This document shows positions 1 through 7,938 of a stretch of 55,192 nt of DNA, in pieces. Position numbers and translations under genes: made by a program. This DNA comes from RGIG8748 sp045539515 (GTDB lineage Bacteria > Bacillota > Clostridia > UMGS1810). Positions within the stretch are counted from its first letter, which is position 1, and the number at the start of each line of letters is the position of its first letter. The stretch lies in contig JAZQFN010000051.1 of the NCBI GenBank assembly GCA_045539515.1, positions 1-55,192 of the forward strand. Direction: 5' to 3'. The notes beneath the pieces were generated by a model. The model had not been told where the DNA came from. It was given only the letters and a program-made list of their open reading frames with translations, and did no database searches.

Positions 1-2
1 CA

Positions 3-152
3 AATAACAATATCGAGTATATTATCAAAGGTGTTCAGTTTCCGGTTAAAATAATGTCTTTTTCTGTTTTATTTGATGCACTTCAGATAACAAACAAAAA
101 ACTTTCAGATATTATAATAAAACCCTGCATTATATTAAGAGCAGACGAATAA
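3..152 (+). CDS. C-terminal fragment of an unrecognised protein (cut by left edge)
   Basis: An uninterrupted frame enters from the left edge and stops at TAA 150-152, giving 49 residues ending in CIILRADE. Codon use looks ordinary for the window, and the stop lies 39 bases before the start of the next gene on the same strand, as expected for a preceding operon member. No domain is recognised. It could also be a chance open frame, because the DNA is AT-rich and the visible part is short. Confidence 0.3.
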   Translation, partial: NNNIEYIIKGVQFPVKIMSFSVLFDALQITNKKLSDIIIKPCIILRADE

Positions 153-191
153 TAATATATCATTACAGTGTATATTAAGGAGGAAAACATT

Positions 192-959
192 TTGAAGGTA
201 TTTGTTTTAACAAAAAATGCTTTAATCTTATATTCAGGAATTTTTCTCGCTTTAATCGGAATTTTCATTGTAGGTTCCGGATTTGGAGATTCGGTTTTCA
301 CCGCGGCATCTTCAGAAACAAATATTCCCATATATTGTGTTGAAACAAGCGAACCTAAAATTTCGCTAACATTTGATGCAGCATGGGGAGACGAAGATAC
401 CGACCAATTAATTTCTGTTTTAGAAAAAAACAATGCAAAAGCAAGTTTTTTTATGGTTGGTGGTTTTATAAACCGGTTCCCTGCATCGGTAAAAAAATTT
501 CATGATGCAGGACATGAAATTTTAAATCATTCTGATACTCACGCACATCTTTCCGGACTCACACAAGAAGAAATAATTTCTGAAATTACAGGTTGTGAAG
601 ATAAAATTACAGGAATTACAGGCAGCAGTAAAAAACTATTCAGAGCACCTTATGGCGAATATACCGATGAGGTAATAAAAACGGCTGAGGCCAACGGATA
701 TAAGGTTATTCAATGGGATGTTGATTCTCTTGACTGGAAGGATTTATCTGCCGGTGAAATATATGAAAGAGTCACTAATAAAACAAAACCTGGCTCCATT
801 ATACTGTTTCACAATGCTGCGAAACATACTCCCGAAGCATTACCGGATATTTTAAGTAAATTAAAAAAGGATGGATTTAAATTTGTAAAAATCGCAGATA
901 TGATATACAAAAAAGATTACTATATAGATAACACAGGCAAACAACATAAAAACAAATAA
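192..959 (+). CDS. PdaB-like polysaccharide deacetylase (CE4 / NodB fold)
   Basis: Predicted membrane-anchored 255-residue carbohydrate esterase family 4 protein, expected to remove N-acetyl groups from cell-wall glycans outside the membrane. One hydrophobic segment spans about residues 9-30 and acts as signal or anchor. The CE4 motifs follow: TFDAAWGDE (60-68, the PdaB-type version of the usual TFDDG motif), HSDTH (113-117, metal-binding histidines), RAPYGEY, and ILFHN near the end. The start is TTG at 192, because AAGGAGG at 177-183 sits 8 bases upstream; a longer GTG start at 168 would put that site inside the gene. PdaB relatives in Bacillus are made during sporulation. That is family knowledge and is not shown here. 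A hairpin terminator follows. Confidence 0.85.
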   Translation: MKVFVLTKNALILYSGIFLALIGIFIVGSGFGDSVFTAASSETNIPIYCVETSEPKISLTFDAAWGDEDTDQLISVLEKNNAKASFFMVGGFINRFPASVKKFHDAGHEILNHSDTHAHLSGLTQEEIISEITGCEDKITGITGSSKKLFRAPYGEYTDEVIKTAEANGYKVIQWDVDSLDWKDLSAGEIYERVTNKTKPGSIILFHNAAKHTPEALPDILSKLKKDGFKFVKIADMIYKKDYYIDNTGKQHKNK

Positions 960-972
960 TTTAATGAAAAAA

Positions 973-1000
973 GAGCCCGTAATTTTACGAGCTCCTTATT
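973..1000 (+). terminator. Hairpin terminator between converging genes
   Basis: GAGC-C-CGTAA, a two-base loop, then TTACG-A-GCTC, followed by CTTATTTTAT. The arms pair apart from one C/A mismatch. It lies between the pdaB-like gene (+) and the end of sdaAA (-). A short A-run before it lets it serve both strands. Confidence 0.65.
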
Positions 1001-1011
1001 TTATAAAATTA

Positions 1012-1875
1012 TTAATTCAAACCTAAATTTTCTGATATTTTTTTCCCTGTAGGTGTTTTTGCAAGACCTGCTAAAGAAGTTTCTTTTAGAGAATAACTCA
1101 TAAGTTCGCCGGTTTGCTTCATTGCAAGGATTACTTCATCTGCAGGTATTGCACTTTCAATACCGCATATAGCCATCTCTGCTGCTACAAGTGCATTAAC
1201 AGCTCCCGATGCATTACGTTTTACACAGGGCACTTCAACAAGCCCTGCAACAGGATCGCAAGTAAGCCCCAGTATGAATTTAAAAGCAATAGCACAGGCA
1301 TGAGCACACATTTCCGGAGTTCCTCCAAGAAGTTCAGTCAGCGCTGAAGCAGCTGCTGCAGAGGCTGTTCCGCACTCTGCCTGACATCCCCCTCTTGCAC
1401 CGGATATAGATGCATTTTCGGCAACAACAAGACATATACCTGCACTGTTAAATAAAGCATCTACAAGCTGCTCGTCGCTAAAACCGAGTACATCCTGTGC
1501 AGCAAATAAAACAGCGGGTAAAATGCCGCAAGATCCGGCAGTAGGCGCTGCAACAATACGTCCCATACATGCATTGTGCTCGGCTCCGGCTATTGCATAT
1601 GCAATAGCTTTTTGGCAAAGGTTTCCCATAAGCATACCGCTTTTGGGATTATTAATATAATCGAAGGCTTGTTTACCGCAAAGACCTCCGTTAGAAATCC
1701 CACCCTTTAAACCGTTATGAACAGAGTCTTTCATAACTAAAAGACTTTTCCTCATAACTTCTCTGGTATCTTCAGGAATTGTTTGCTGTTCTTCGCATTG
1801 AAGTTCACAAACAATTTGAGAAATACCACAATTTTTCTCGTTTGCCATATTTATAAGTGTTTGTATTGTAAGCAT
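1012..1875 (-). CDS. sdaAA: L-serine dehydratase, iron-sulfur type, alpha subunit
   Basis: Catalytic subunit (287 aa) of the oxygen-sensitive [4Fe-4S] L-serine deaminase, which turns L-serine into pyruvate and ammonia in the cytoplasm. Visible are PTAGSCGILP around Cys116, GGCQAECG (Cys164, Cys168) and CDPVAGLVEVPC (Cys206 and Cys217). The spacing of Cys164, 206 and 217 (42 and 11) matches the cluster ligands known from fused bacterial serine dehydratases. The ATG at 1875 is chosen because GGAGG lies 7 bases upstream; longer reading would run back into sdaAB. It is the last gene of a six-gene operon and follows sdaAB by 16 bases. The true substrate may be a serine analogue, given the neighbours. 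Confidence 0.93.
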   Translation of the reverse strand: MLTIQTLINMANEKNCGISQIVCELQCEEQQTIPEDTREVMRKSLLVMKDSVHNGLKGGISNGGLCGKQAFDYINNPKSGMLMGNLCQKAIAYAIAGAEHNACMGRIVAAPTAGSCGILPAVLFAAQDVLGFSDEQLVDALFNSAGICLVVAENASISGARGGCQAECGTASAAAASALTELLGGTPEMCAHACAIAFKFILGLTCDPVAGLVEVPCVKRNASGAVNALVAAEMAICGIESAIPADEVILAMKQTGELMSYSLKETSLAGLAKTPTGKKISENLGLN

Positions 1876-1891
1876 ATAAACCTCCGTAAAA

Positions 1892-2557
1892 TCAGGAATT
1901 AGATATGCCAATATAGGCAATTTTATGCACATATTCATTGTTGCCTATGATATCATGAACAATTTTAGGAACAGGCTGATCGGTTTCAAATACCATTATA
2001 GCATTTCCCATTTTTTCAAATCTGAACACCTGCATGAATGCAATATTAATGCCATAATTTGTAAATACTTTTGCAGTGTTTGCTATTGTACCTTTAACGT
2101 CTTGAGCAAAAATAATTGTTGTACATAGTTCTGCTTTAATAGAAACTGCCATGCCGTTAATTTCGAGAACGTTAATCATTCCGCCTCCAACAGAAGCTAT
2201 AACAGTATCTATTGATGCATTGCTGCCGCTTAGTATAATACGAGCTGTATTTGGATGATATTCAGAAGAACCACCATCTTCAAACGAAAAATCAAGTCCT
2301 TCCTCTTTGGCAATAATAAAACTATTCTTTAATCTTTCATCATCAGGCAAAAAACCGAGGATTCCGGCTATTATAGCCTTATCGGTACCATGACCCCTAC
2401 CCGTTTTTGCAAAGGAATCGTACAATATAATTTTTGCCTTTTGAGGTTCACAGCCAAGTAGCTTACGGGCAATTAAGCCCATTCGGGCTGCGCCTGCAGT
2501 GTGGGAACTTGATGGACCAATCATTATAGGTCCTATGATATCAAAAATATTAGTCAT
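1892..2557 (-). CDS. sdaAB: L-serine dehydratase, iron-sulfur type, beta subunit
   Basis: Partner subunit (221 aa) of the two-chain Firmicutes L-serine dehydratase. The N-terminal beta domain carries the signature GPSSSHTAG (residues 11-19). An ACT domain occupies about residues 145-221 (starting near IFAQDVKGTIANTA), a fold that binds amino acids and probably senses serine. It lies between the DHDPS-family gene (24 bases upstream) and sdaAA (16 bases downstream), so all three should be on one transcript. The ribosome site is weak (GAGAG). Placement of both serine dehydratase subunits at the end of a glycan- or amide-degrading gene set is unusual. Confidence 0.93.
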   Translation of the reverse strand: MTNIFDIIGPIMIGPSSSHTAGAARMGLIARKLLGCEPQKAKIILYDSFAKTGRGHGTDKAIIAGILGFLPDDERLKNSFIIAKEEGLDFSFEDGGSSEYHPNTARIILSGSNASIDTVIASVGGGMINVLEINGMAVSIKAELCTTIIFAQDVKGTIANTAKVFTNYGINIAFMQVFRFEKMGNAIMVFETDQPVPKIVHDIIGNNEYVHKIAYIGISNS

Positions 2558-2581
2558 AAAACCGCTTCTCTCTGTTAAAAT

Positions 2582-3643
2582 TTAACGCCAGTTTTCGATA
2601 TTAGCTTTAACAAATTCGTCATCAGTAAGATGTGGGTAATCTCTTGTAACACGTGTTATTTCATCAGCCTGACCTTCGGAAAGAACCTCATCGGGATTAA
2701 TACACCATATTCCCTTCATAAGTCCCTGACGTTTTAATGCTTCATGAACACCGGGTATGCAACCTGCAAATCCATGGGAAGGATCAAAAAACGCAGCATT
2801 TGCATCTGTAACCTGAGCTGCAAGTGTAAGAAGTTCAGCGTCGATTTTGTCACCTTTCTTTGCTTCCATAAGCATATTGAACATATTAACAACATTATTT
2901 GACCATATTGTCCAATGACCGAGAAGTCCTCCGCAGAAACCATTTTCAACTATGGAGCCATCATTTGCTGTAAATCTATATTTTGTAAGAAGATCAATTA
3001 CTATGTTGTCATCATTACCTGTATAAAGAGCAATTTCATCTTTTCTTGAAGATAGAGAAACCGCACGAACAACGTCAAGAGTCTGATATCTGTTAAATGA
3101 AGCGCATTTAATAGCAACAACATTTTTAATTTCACTTAATTTTGTCCAATAATCAAAGCTTAAAGGACGGCCACCGCATTTCTCCTGAAGGTAGAAGCCT
3201 ATAACCGGCATAACATCGGCAACAGCCTCTGTTCTTTCAATAAGTTCGGCTTCAGTAAGATCTTTAAGACCTCCGGGGCTCAAAAGTACAGCATCATATC
3301 CAAGTGATTTTGCAAGTTCAGCTTCCTCAACAGCCTGCTCTTTTTTACCACATGCACCGCATACCCTTACTATTATTTTACCTGTTTTAGCTTCGTATGC
3401 ATCAATTTCTTCTTTAACAACATTAAGAACCTTTTCATAGAGATTAACCTCAGGATCTCTTATTTCAAACTGTGTAGTGTGAACAGCGGTTGCAATACCG
3501 CCAACTCCGCTGTCAAGATAATAACGCATTAAAAGACGTAATCCGTCTTCATAGAATTCTCTGTTCTCATCCAAAGCAAGAGGAGTAGCAGGAATTACTG
3601 TACCGTTATGGAGAATTTCAAGTGCTTTATCATGTCTGTTCAT
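2582..3643 (-). CDS. Dihydrodipicolinate synthase-family lyase
   Basis: A 353-residue class I aldolase/lyase of the DHDPS/NAL superfamily (TIM barrel). The Schiff-base lysine is Lys179 in KNVVAIKCA and the catalytic tyrosine is Tyr151 in PVIGFYLQ. The usual GTTGE substrate loop is replaced by HTTQFE (residues 55-60), and the protein is about 60 residues longer than true DapA. It is therefore unlikely to make dihydrodipicolinate; it more likely cleaves or dehydrates a 2-keto acid. The ATG at 3643 follows AAGGGG and comes one base after the stop of the upstream epimerase gene, which implies translational coupling. A longer frame would start inside that gene. Confidence 0.85.
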   Translation of the reverse strand: MNRHDKALEILHNGTVIPATPLALDENREFYEDGLRLLMRYYLDSGVGGIATAVHTTQFEIRDPEVNLYEKVLNVVKEEIDAYEAKTGKIIVRVCGACGKKEQAVEEAELAKSLGYDAVLLSPGGLKDLTEAELIERTEAVADVMPVIGFYLQEKCGGRPLSFDYWTKLSEIKNVVAIKCASFNRYQTLDVVRAVSLSSRKDEIALYTGNDDNIVIDLLTKYRFTANDGSIVENGFCGGLLGHWTIWSNNVVNMFNMLMEAKKGDKIDAELLTLAAQVTDANAAFFDPSHGFAGCIPGVHEALKRQGLMKGIWCINPDEVLSEGQADEITRVTRDYPHLTDDEFVKANIENWR

Positions 3644-3644
3644 A

Positions 3645-4661
3645 TTAATATGACCCCTTTCTTTCTTCAAAATGTGTAGGTTTACCAAGACCTCTTCCGC
3701 CGTCTAATATCCATTCAGCCTGCCAACGTATAAGTTCATTTGCAGAAACTGAAGGATAACCAAATAATTCCATTGCAAGACTGGCATCATTAAGGTATGC
3801 GTCATTACCCTCTTCGCCCTCAAAAATAACTTCCTTACCAAGGTATTCTCCAAGTTGAAGAGCAGTTTTCTTTATAGATAAAATTTCAGGACCTGTAACA
3901 TTCATCTTGCACACAGGAGCTGATGCATGAAGAAAACCACGAATTGCAATTTCATTGGCACTTCCCTGCCAAATACAGTTAAGACAAGGTGTTGCCAATC
4001 TTACAGGCTCCCCATTTAAAATATTATGAGCCATATCATAAAGAACACCGTATCTTAAATCAACAGCAAAGTTAAGTCTGTACATAAAAATCTTAGTACC
4101 ATATGTATTTGCCGCATATTCAAATGCTCTTTCTCTTGCAAGTACACTCATTGGATACTCACCTATAGGGCCCACAGGGTCCTTTTCTGTGCAACCGCCA
4201 CTGCTTAAGGGTACTATTGGATAAATGTTACCTGATGAAAATACCACAATTTTTGATTTTTTGAACTTTTCAGCAACAAACGCAGGAAGTGTAGAGTTCA
4301 TTGCCCATGTCTTCCATTCTTCACCATTTGTACCGAATTTTCTTCCTGCCATATACACAATATTTTCAATCTCAGGAAGAGCATTAAGCTGTGCAGGATC
4401 AAGCAGGTCACAAGAAATAGTTTCTACACCCTGATTCTTCAAAAGCTCTGTAGCAAAAGGGTCTGTAAATCTGGAAACAGCAATTACCCTTTTTTGAATT
4501 CCTGCAGCCTTGATTGCATTCTTTGCAAGTACACAAAGTGTCGGTCCCATTTTACCGCCGGCACCAAGTACCATAATATCTCCTTCAATTTTCTTAATGT
4601 CTTCAATAAGTGCTTCGGAAGGAGTAGAAAGCATCTCATTGAGTTTTTCTTCTGTCCACAT
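3645..4661 (-). CDS. NAD-dependent epimerase/dehydratase-like SDR, atypical active site
   Basis: A 338-residue extended short-chain dehydrogenase-like protein. After about 28 N-terminal residues comes the nucleotide-binding motif VLGAGGKMG (Gly-rich turn after the first strand), then VYMAGRKFG and VFSSGNIY (the usual active-site serine strand). The expected YxxxK reads YPMSV in this protein, so the catalytic lysine is a valine. This makes simple oxidoreductase or epimerase chemistry doubtful, although the fold assignment is secure. The ATG at 4661 lies 10 bases after GGAGG. It is in the middle of the six-gene operon, immediately before the DHDPS-family gene, and the two probably work on the same compound. 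Confidence 0.8.
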   Translation of the reverse strand: MWTEEKLNEMLSTPSEALIEDIKKIEGDIMVLGAGGKMGPTLCVLAKNAIKAAGIQKRVIAVSRFTDPFATELLKNQGVETISCDLLDPAQLNALPEIENIVYMAGRKFGTNGEEWKTWAMNSTLPAFVAEKFKKSKIVVFSSGNIYPIVPLSSGGCTEKDPVGPIGEYPMSVLARERAFEYAANTYGTKIFMYRLNFAVDLRYGVLYDMAHNILNGEPVRLATPCLNCIWQGSANEIAIRGFLHASAPVCKMNVTGPEILSIKKTALQLGEYLGKEVIFEGEEGNDAYLNDASLAMELFGYPSVSANELIRWQAEWILDGGRGLGKPTHFEERKGSY

Positions 4662-4709
4662 TATAATAAATCCTCCAATAAATAATAAACAAAATCGTCT
4701 TTCAAACAA

Positions 4710-6011
4710 TTACTTTTCTAAATTTTCTAAAGATTGAATATATTCTTCTTTAGTGAGCAAAGGTTTGAAATTATTAACAATTTCCAATCCTCGTTTACAA
4801 CCATTTTCAAGCATTCTGTATGCTGTAATCGCCATAATTTTTGCCGGAAGCAAAAAAGCAATATAATCATCTGTTTCGGTAAACTCTCTGCTGTGCAGCT
4901 GACCTTTAAAACCACCAACTGAAGGTTGAATAGTAGGTAAAATCTGACTGACATCACCTATATCACTTGAACCTGTCATATCAATTCCGCTAAATACGGA
5001 GCTAGTATCCATAAACTCCAAAGAAACCTCTTTGAATAGCTCTCCAAGCATATAATCTTGTTTTAACGGTAAATATCCCGCGGTTGTTTCTATATTGACT
5101 TCAGCACCAACCATATGCGCAGCCCCGGTAACCGCCCGGTCTGTATCAAAGGATGCTGATGATATGGCAGACATGGATGCACCACGTACATAAGTATCAA
5201 TCTGAACATCGTCGGGTACTGAATTTACCACATCGCCACCTTTTGTAATAATCGGATGAACACGTATTTTGTCTTCATCACGAAATCTTTCGCGATTGGT
5301 GTGCATTCCCAATATTGCCAACGCTGCAGCATTCAGAGCGTTCACGCCGTCAAAAGGAGTGCTGGCATGTACCGCCCGACCGGTAAAAGATATTTTTTTG
5401 CCAAGAAAACCTAAGCTGCTCCCATGAATATAAACTGCTTTTTCAGGAGTTTCTGCATTTGCATGAACCATTATAGCAGCGTTGATATCATCAAATTCAC
5501 CCTCATAAATAAGTTGCTGTTTTCCGCCAAGGAAGCGTATCTTACCTTCATTTTTCAAGGAACGACGGTAATCAAGATCAATATATTCTTCTGCAGGTGT
5601 TGCAAAAAATGTAACCGCACCGTCTAAGGTATCCATCACACCGCTTTTCATTATACCGCATGCAGCACCGTATAAGGCTGCAATCTGAGCATGGTGTCCG
5701 CATGCATGAGCGGCACCGGTGGAGTTATTGCAGTAAGCATGTCCGTAGCACATTACAGAATCAAGTTCACCAATAACAGCAACATTGAATTTTTCTTTAT
5801 TACCAACTGTTGCTTTTACTCCCGTTATTGACATACCTGTTTCCGGCTTAAGTGATAGTTCCAGAAATTTTGTTTCAATCAGCTTTGATGTTTTAAATTC
5901 TTTATATCCAAGTTCAGGATTTGCCAGAATCTGCTTCCCTAAAGCAATAATATCTTCGGCGCTATCATCGATAGATTTAACTATTTTAAGTTCATTATCA
6001 TTTAATGACAT
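4710..6011 (-). CDS. M20-family amidohydrolase / metallopeptidase
   Basis: A 433-residue cytoplasmic zinc amidohydrolase of the M20 group (relatives include AbgA/AbgB, N-acyl amino acid deacylases and hippurate hydrolases). Motifs include GELDSV (metal Asp region), the signature HACGHH around residue 107, TPAEEY (catalytic Glu pair) and the dimerisation-domain entry HASTPFDGVNAL. The start ATG at 6011 has GAGGCG upstream. No signal peptide is present. The likely job is hydrolysis of an amide bond, releasing an amino compound for the SDR and lyase encoded next. The exact substrate cannot be read from the sequence. Confidence 0.88.
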   Translation of the reverse strand: MSLNDNELKIVKSIDDSAEDIIALGKQILANPELGYKEFKTSKLIETKFLELSLKPETGMSITGVKATVGNKEKFNVAVIGELDSVMCYGHAYCNNSTGAAHACGHHAQIAALYGAACGIMKSGVMDTLDGAVTFFATPAEEYIDLDYRRSLKNEGKIRFLGGKQQLIYEGEFDDINAAIMVHANAETPEKAVYIHGSSLGFLGKKISFTGRAVHASTPFDGVNALNAAALAILGMHTNRERFRDEDKIRVHPIITKGGDVVNSVPDDVQIDTYVRGASMSAISSASFDTDRAVTGAAHMVGAEVNIETTAGYLPLKQDYMLGELFKEVSLEFMDTSSVFSGIDMTGSSDIGDVSQILPTIQPSVGGFKGQLHSREFTETDDYIAFLLPAKIMAITAYRMLENGCKRGLEIVNNFKPLLTKEEYIQSLENLEK

Positions 6012-6023
6012 AATTATCGCCTC

Positions 6024-7661
6024 TTATATATTTTTAATAATTTCCTTATTAATCTTATTTCTTAAATCCAGGTAGTACCCATTGTTTCTGGGGTAGTCAG
6101 TAAATCTGTATATTTCTTCCAGAAACGACAGAACGTATTCTCTGCCGGTAAGAGATTCAAGATATTTAAGTGCCCTTAAATCCTGAAATGCTTCATTGTA
6201 AACATAAAGTCTTAAAGAACATACTACTTCACCGCTATCATCAACCGGATAAACAACAAATCCATCACCTGAAGCAAAACCTGATGAATCATTTGTCATA
6301 TAAGGATCTATAACCCTTGCGGAAAGTTTTGAATACCAGAAATTAAATCCCCATTGTAAGAAACCTTCAATATTGTTTTTGTAAAGTTGAATACCGAGAA
6401 CTCTGTTTCTGTATGAAGGCATGGCAATAAATCGGTTAGCAACTTTGTCGCCCTGACAAACACAATAGTAAGTCCAAAGGCCTTCAACCTCACAATCAAG
6501 GAATTTATTTATATGGTCGTTTGATACAACAGGATGCTTAACTATACCTTCTTTATAAAAATCAAAGTCAGCGAGGGCATCCTGAAGCTGATGTTCGTCT
6601 ATAAATTCCGTTACAAGTTCTTTTGCAGCTATATATTGTTCTTTATGTTCCGGCATTGGTTCATCGGAAATATGGAATTTACAATTTTCGAAAATTCCAA
6701 GCTCTTTAAGTTCGTTAACCAAAGCAGGAAGAAATGCTTTTAAGAATTTACGATAATCATCGGAAAGAGATTCTACTTCCCAACCGAATATCTTTTTATA
6801 TTCTCCATCAACATAAGCCATTATCTTAGGAGTGAATTTTGCTCCCCACTGAGTAAAAAAATGTGATATTTCAAAGTTATTTATGTCATTGCTTTGAGCA
6901 AGATGCACCCACTTTTTTAACTTTTCAAATCCAAAGCTGTATGAACCGTTATTAATATAAACATCTACCAATTGGTTTGTTGGTCTTTCACCGCCTACCT
7001 TTGTATCTAAAGGTGGTGTAACTACCGGAGTAAGTATCATATTGAGTCCGAATTTTCTGAAGACTTTCATATACTTATCAACCAAAGTCCAATATTCTTC
7101 GGAAAACACCTCTGTATTATGCAAAGAAGCGATGCAATCACCATGAAACCAATTTGAATTTAATAATTCCTGTTTAGGAAGAGATGCATTAAGAATTTCA
7201 ATTTCAAAAGTAACTTCACCTAAAACTTCATCGGTATCTGATTTAATTTTAATGTTAATAGGATATTTACCTGTATACTTACCCTGTGGTTCTACAGAAA
7301 ACCAAAAAGCCCGTGTTTGTCCGTTAAAAATTTCGCCCTTTGCATCTTTTAACTCAAACAAAGGGTCCGGAGCAACAGACGGTGAAGTAAAAAGATAATC
7401 ATCATCACAGAATCCAACGGGGCGCGGTGTGGTAACAGCAACGTAGTCCTCCCTGAAAATTTTTACAATTTCTTTAATATCGGACTCAATATCGAACTTA
7501 ATATACTTATGTATTTCTCCCGGTGCATCAAAATATGCCGCAAGCTGAAATGAATAAATTTCATTATTCAGCATTGTTCCGTATTTCAATTCCGGAATAT
7601 TTACCGGTTTTTCAAAGAAAATTTTTTCTAAACTGGAGGTTGTTTTAAATAAATAAGTCAT
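6024..7661 (-). CDS. DUF4091 (glycoside hydrolase-like) protein
   Basis: A 545-residue protein with an N-terminal beta-rich region (about 1-160) and a TIM-barrel-like part ending in the DUF4091 region. Recognisable are HISDEPM (adjacent Asp-Glu, the likely acid pair) and the C-terminal stretch around RNRVLGIQLYKNNIEGFLQWGFNFWY. No signal peptide is seen, so it appears to act inside the cell or on imported oligomers. The start ATG at 7661 follows GGAGTG; a longer frame from 7679 lacks a ribosome site. It is the first gene of the operon, about 150 bases after the promoter at 7817-7845. DUF4091 proteins are annotated as glycoside hydrolase-like, with no settled activity that I can cite. Confidence 0.78.
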   Translation of the reverse strand: MTYLFKTTSSLEKIFFEKPVNIPELKYGTMLNNEIYSFQLAAYFDAPGEIHKYIKFDIESDIKEIVKIFREDYVAVTTPRPVGFCDDDYLFTSPSVAPDPLFELKDAKGEIFNGQTRAFWFSVEPQGKYTGKYPINIKIKSDTDEVLGEVTFEIEILNASLPKQELLNSNWFHGDCIASLHNTEVFSEEYWTLVDKYMKVFRKFGLNMILTPVVTPPLDTKVGGERPTNQLVDVYINNGSYSFGFEKLKKWVHLAQSNDINNFEISHFFTQWGAKFTPKIMAYVDGEYKKIFGWEVESLSDDYRKFLKAFLPALVNELKELGIFENCKFHISDEPMPEHKEQYIAAKELVTEFIDEHQLQDALADFDFYKEGIVKHPVVSNDHINKFLDCEVEGLWTYYCVCQGDKVANRFIAMPSYRNRVLGIQLYKNNIEGFLQWGFNFWYSKLSARVIDPYMTNDSSGFASGDGFVVYPVDDSGEVVCSLRLYVYNEAFQDLRALKYLESLTGREYVLSFLEEIYRFTDYPRNNGYYLDLRNKINKEIIKNI

Positions 7662-7718
7662 TTTTTCACTCCTAAACACAAAAAATATAAATTACAAAAT
7701 AAATTCATACAAAGGCTG

Positions 7719-7746
7719 TTGGTAAATTTACATAATTTGAAACCAA
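7719..7746 (-). promoter_or_regulatory. Imperfect inverted repeat in the leader of the catabolic operon
   Basis: On the minus strand, TTGGT-(TTC)-AAATT, loop ATGTA, then AATTT-ACCAA: ten paired positions with a three-base bulge. It contains a perfect palindrome, GTAAATTTAC (7722-7731). It lies about 65 bases downstream of the predicted transcription start. It could be a repressor operator or an RNA hairpin. No regulator gene is adjacent. Confidence 0.35.
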
Positions 7747-7816
7747 GAATTTTAGATTTATATGTGCGAAAGCAATGGTTTTTATCACGAAAAATGCAAA
7801 TTTATACATTAAAATT

Positions 7817-7845
7817 ATTATATCATAATTATAGGCTAATTTCAA
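7817..7845 (-). promoter_or_regulatory. Sigma-A promoter of the six-gene catabolic operon
   Basis: On the minus strand the -35 is TTGAAA (7840-7845), the spacer is 17 bases, and the -10 is TATAAT (7817-7822). Transcription should start near 7810, leaving a leader of about 150 bases before the DUF4091 gene. Confidence 0.75.
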
Positions 7846-7906
7846 GCAAAACATTGATTTTATCTGCATTTTGTGGCGTTTGTTCAAAATACTTCTCTGT
7901 ATAAAA

Positions 7907-7938
7907 AAAGACTAAACTATAAAAAAGTTTAATCTTTT
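7907..7938 (-). terminator. Terminator of the 16-gene housekeeping operon
   Basis: On the minus strand AAAGATTAAACT pairs with AGTTTAGTCTTT across a seven-base loop, followed by a run of T. The upstream arm overlaps the stop codon of the DUF6062 gene (7929-7931). Confidence 0.7.

Noticed and set aside
168..191. Longer GTG start for the PdaB-like gene
   Set aside because: The AAGGAGG ribosome site lies inside this extension; the TTG at 192 has ideal spacing.
7680..7904. Small open frames on both strands between the two minus-strand operons
   Set aside because: They lie over the promoter and leader of the catabolic operon, lack ribosome sites and have no recognisable protein features.
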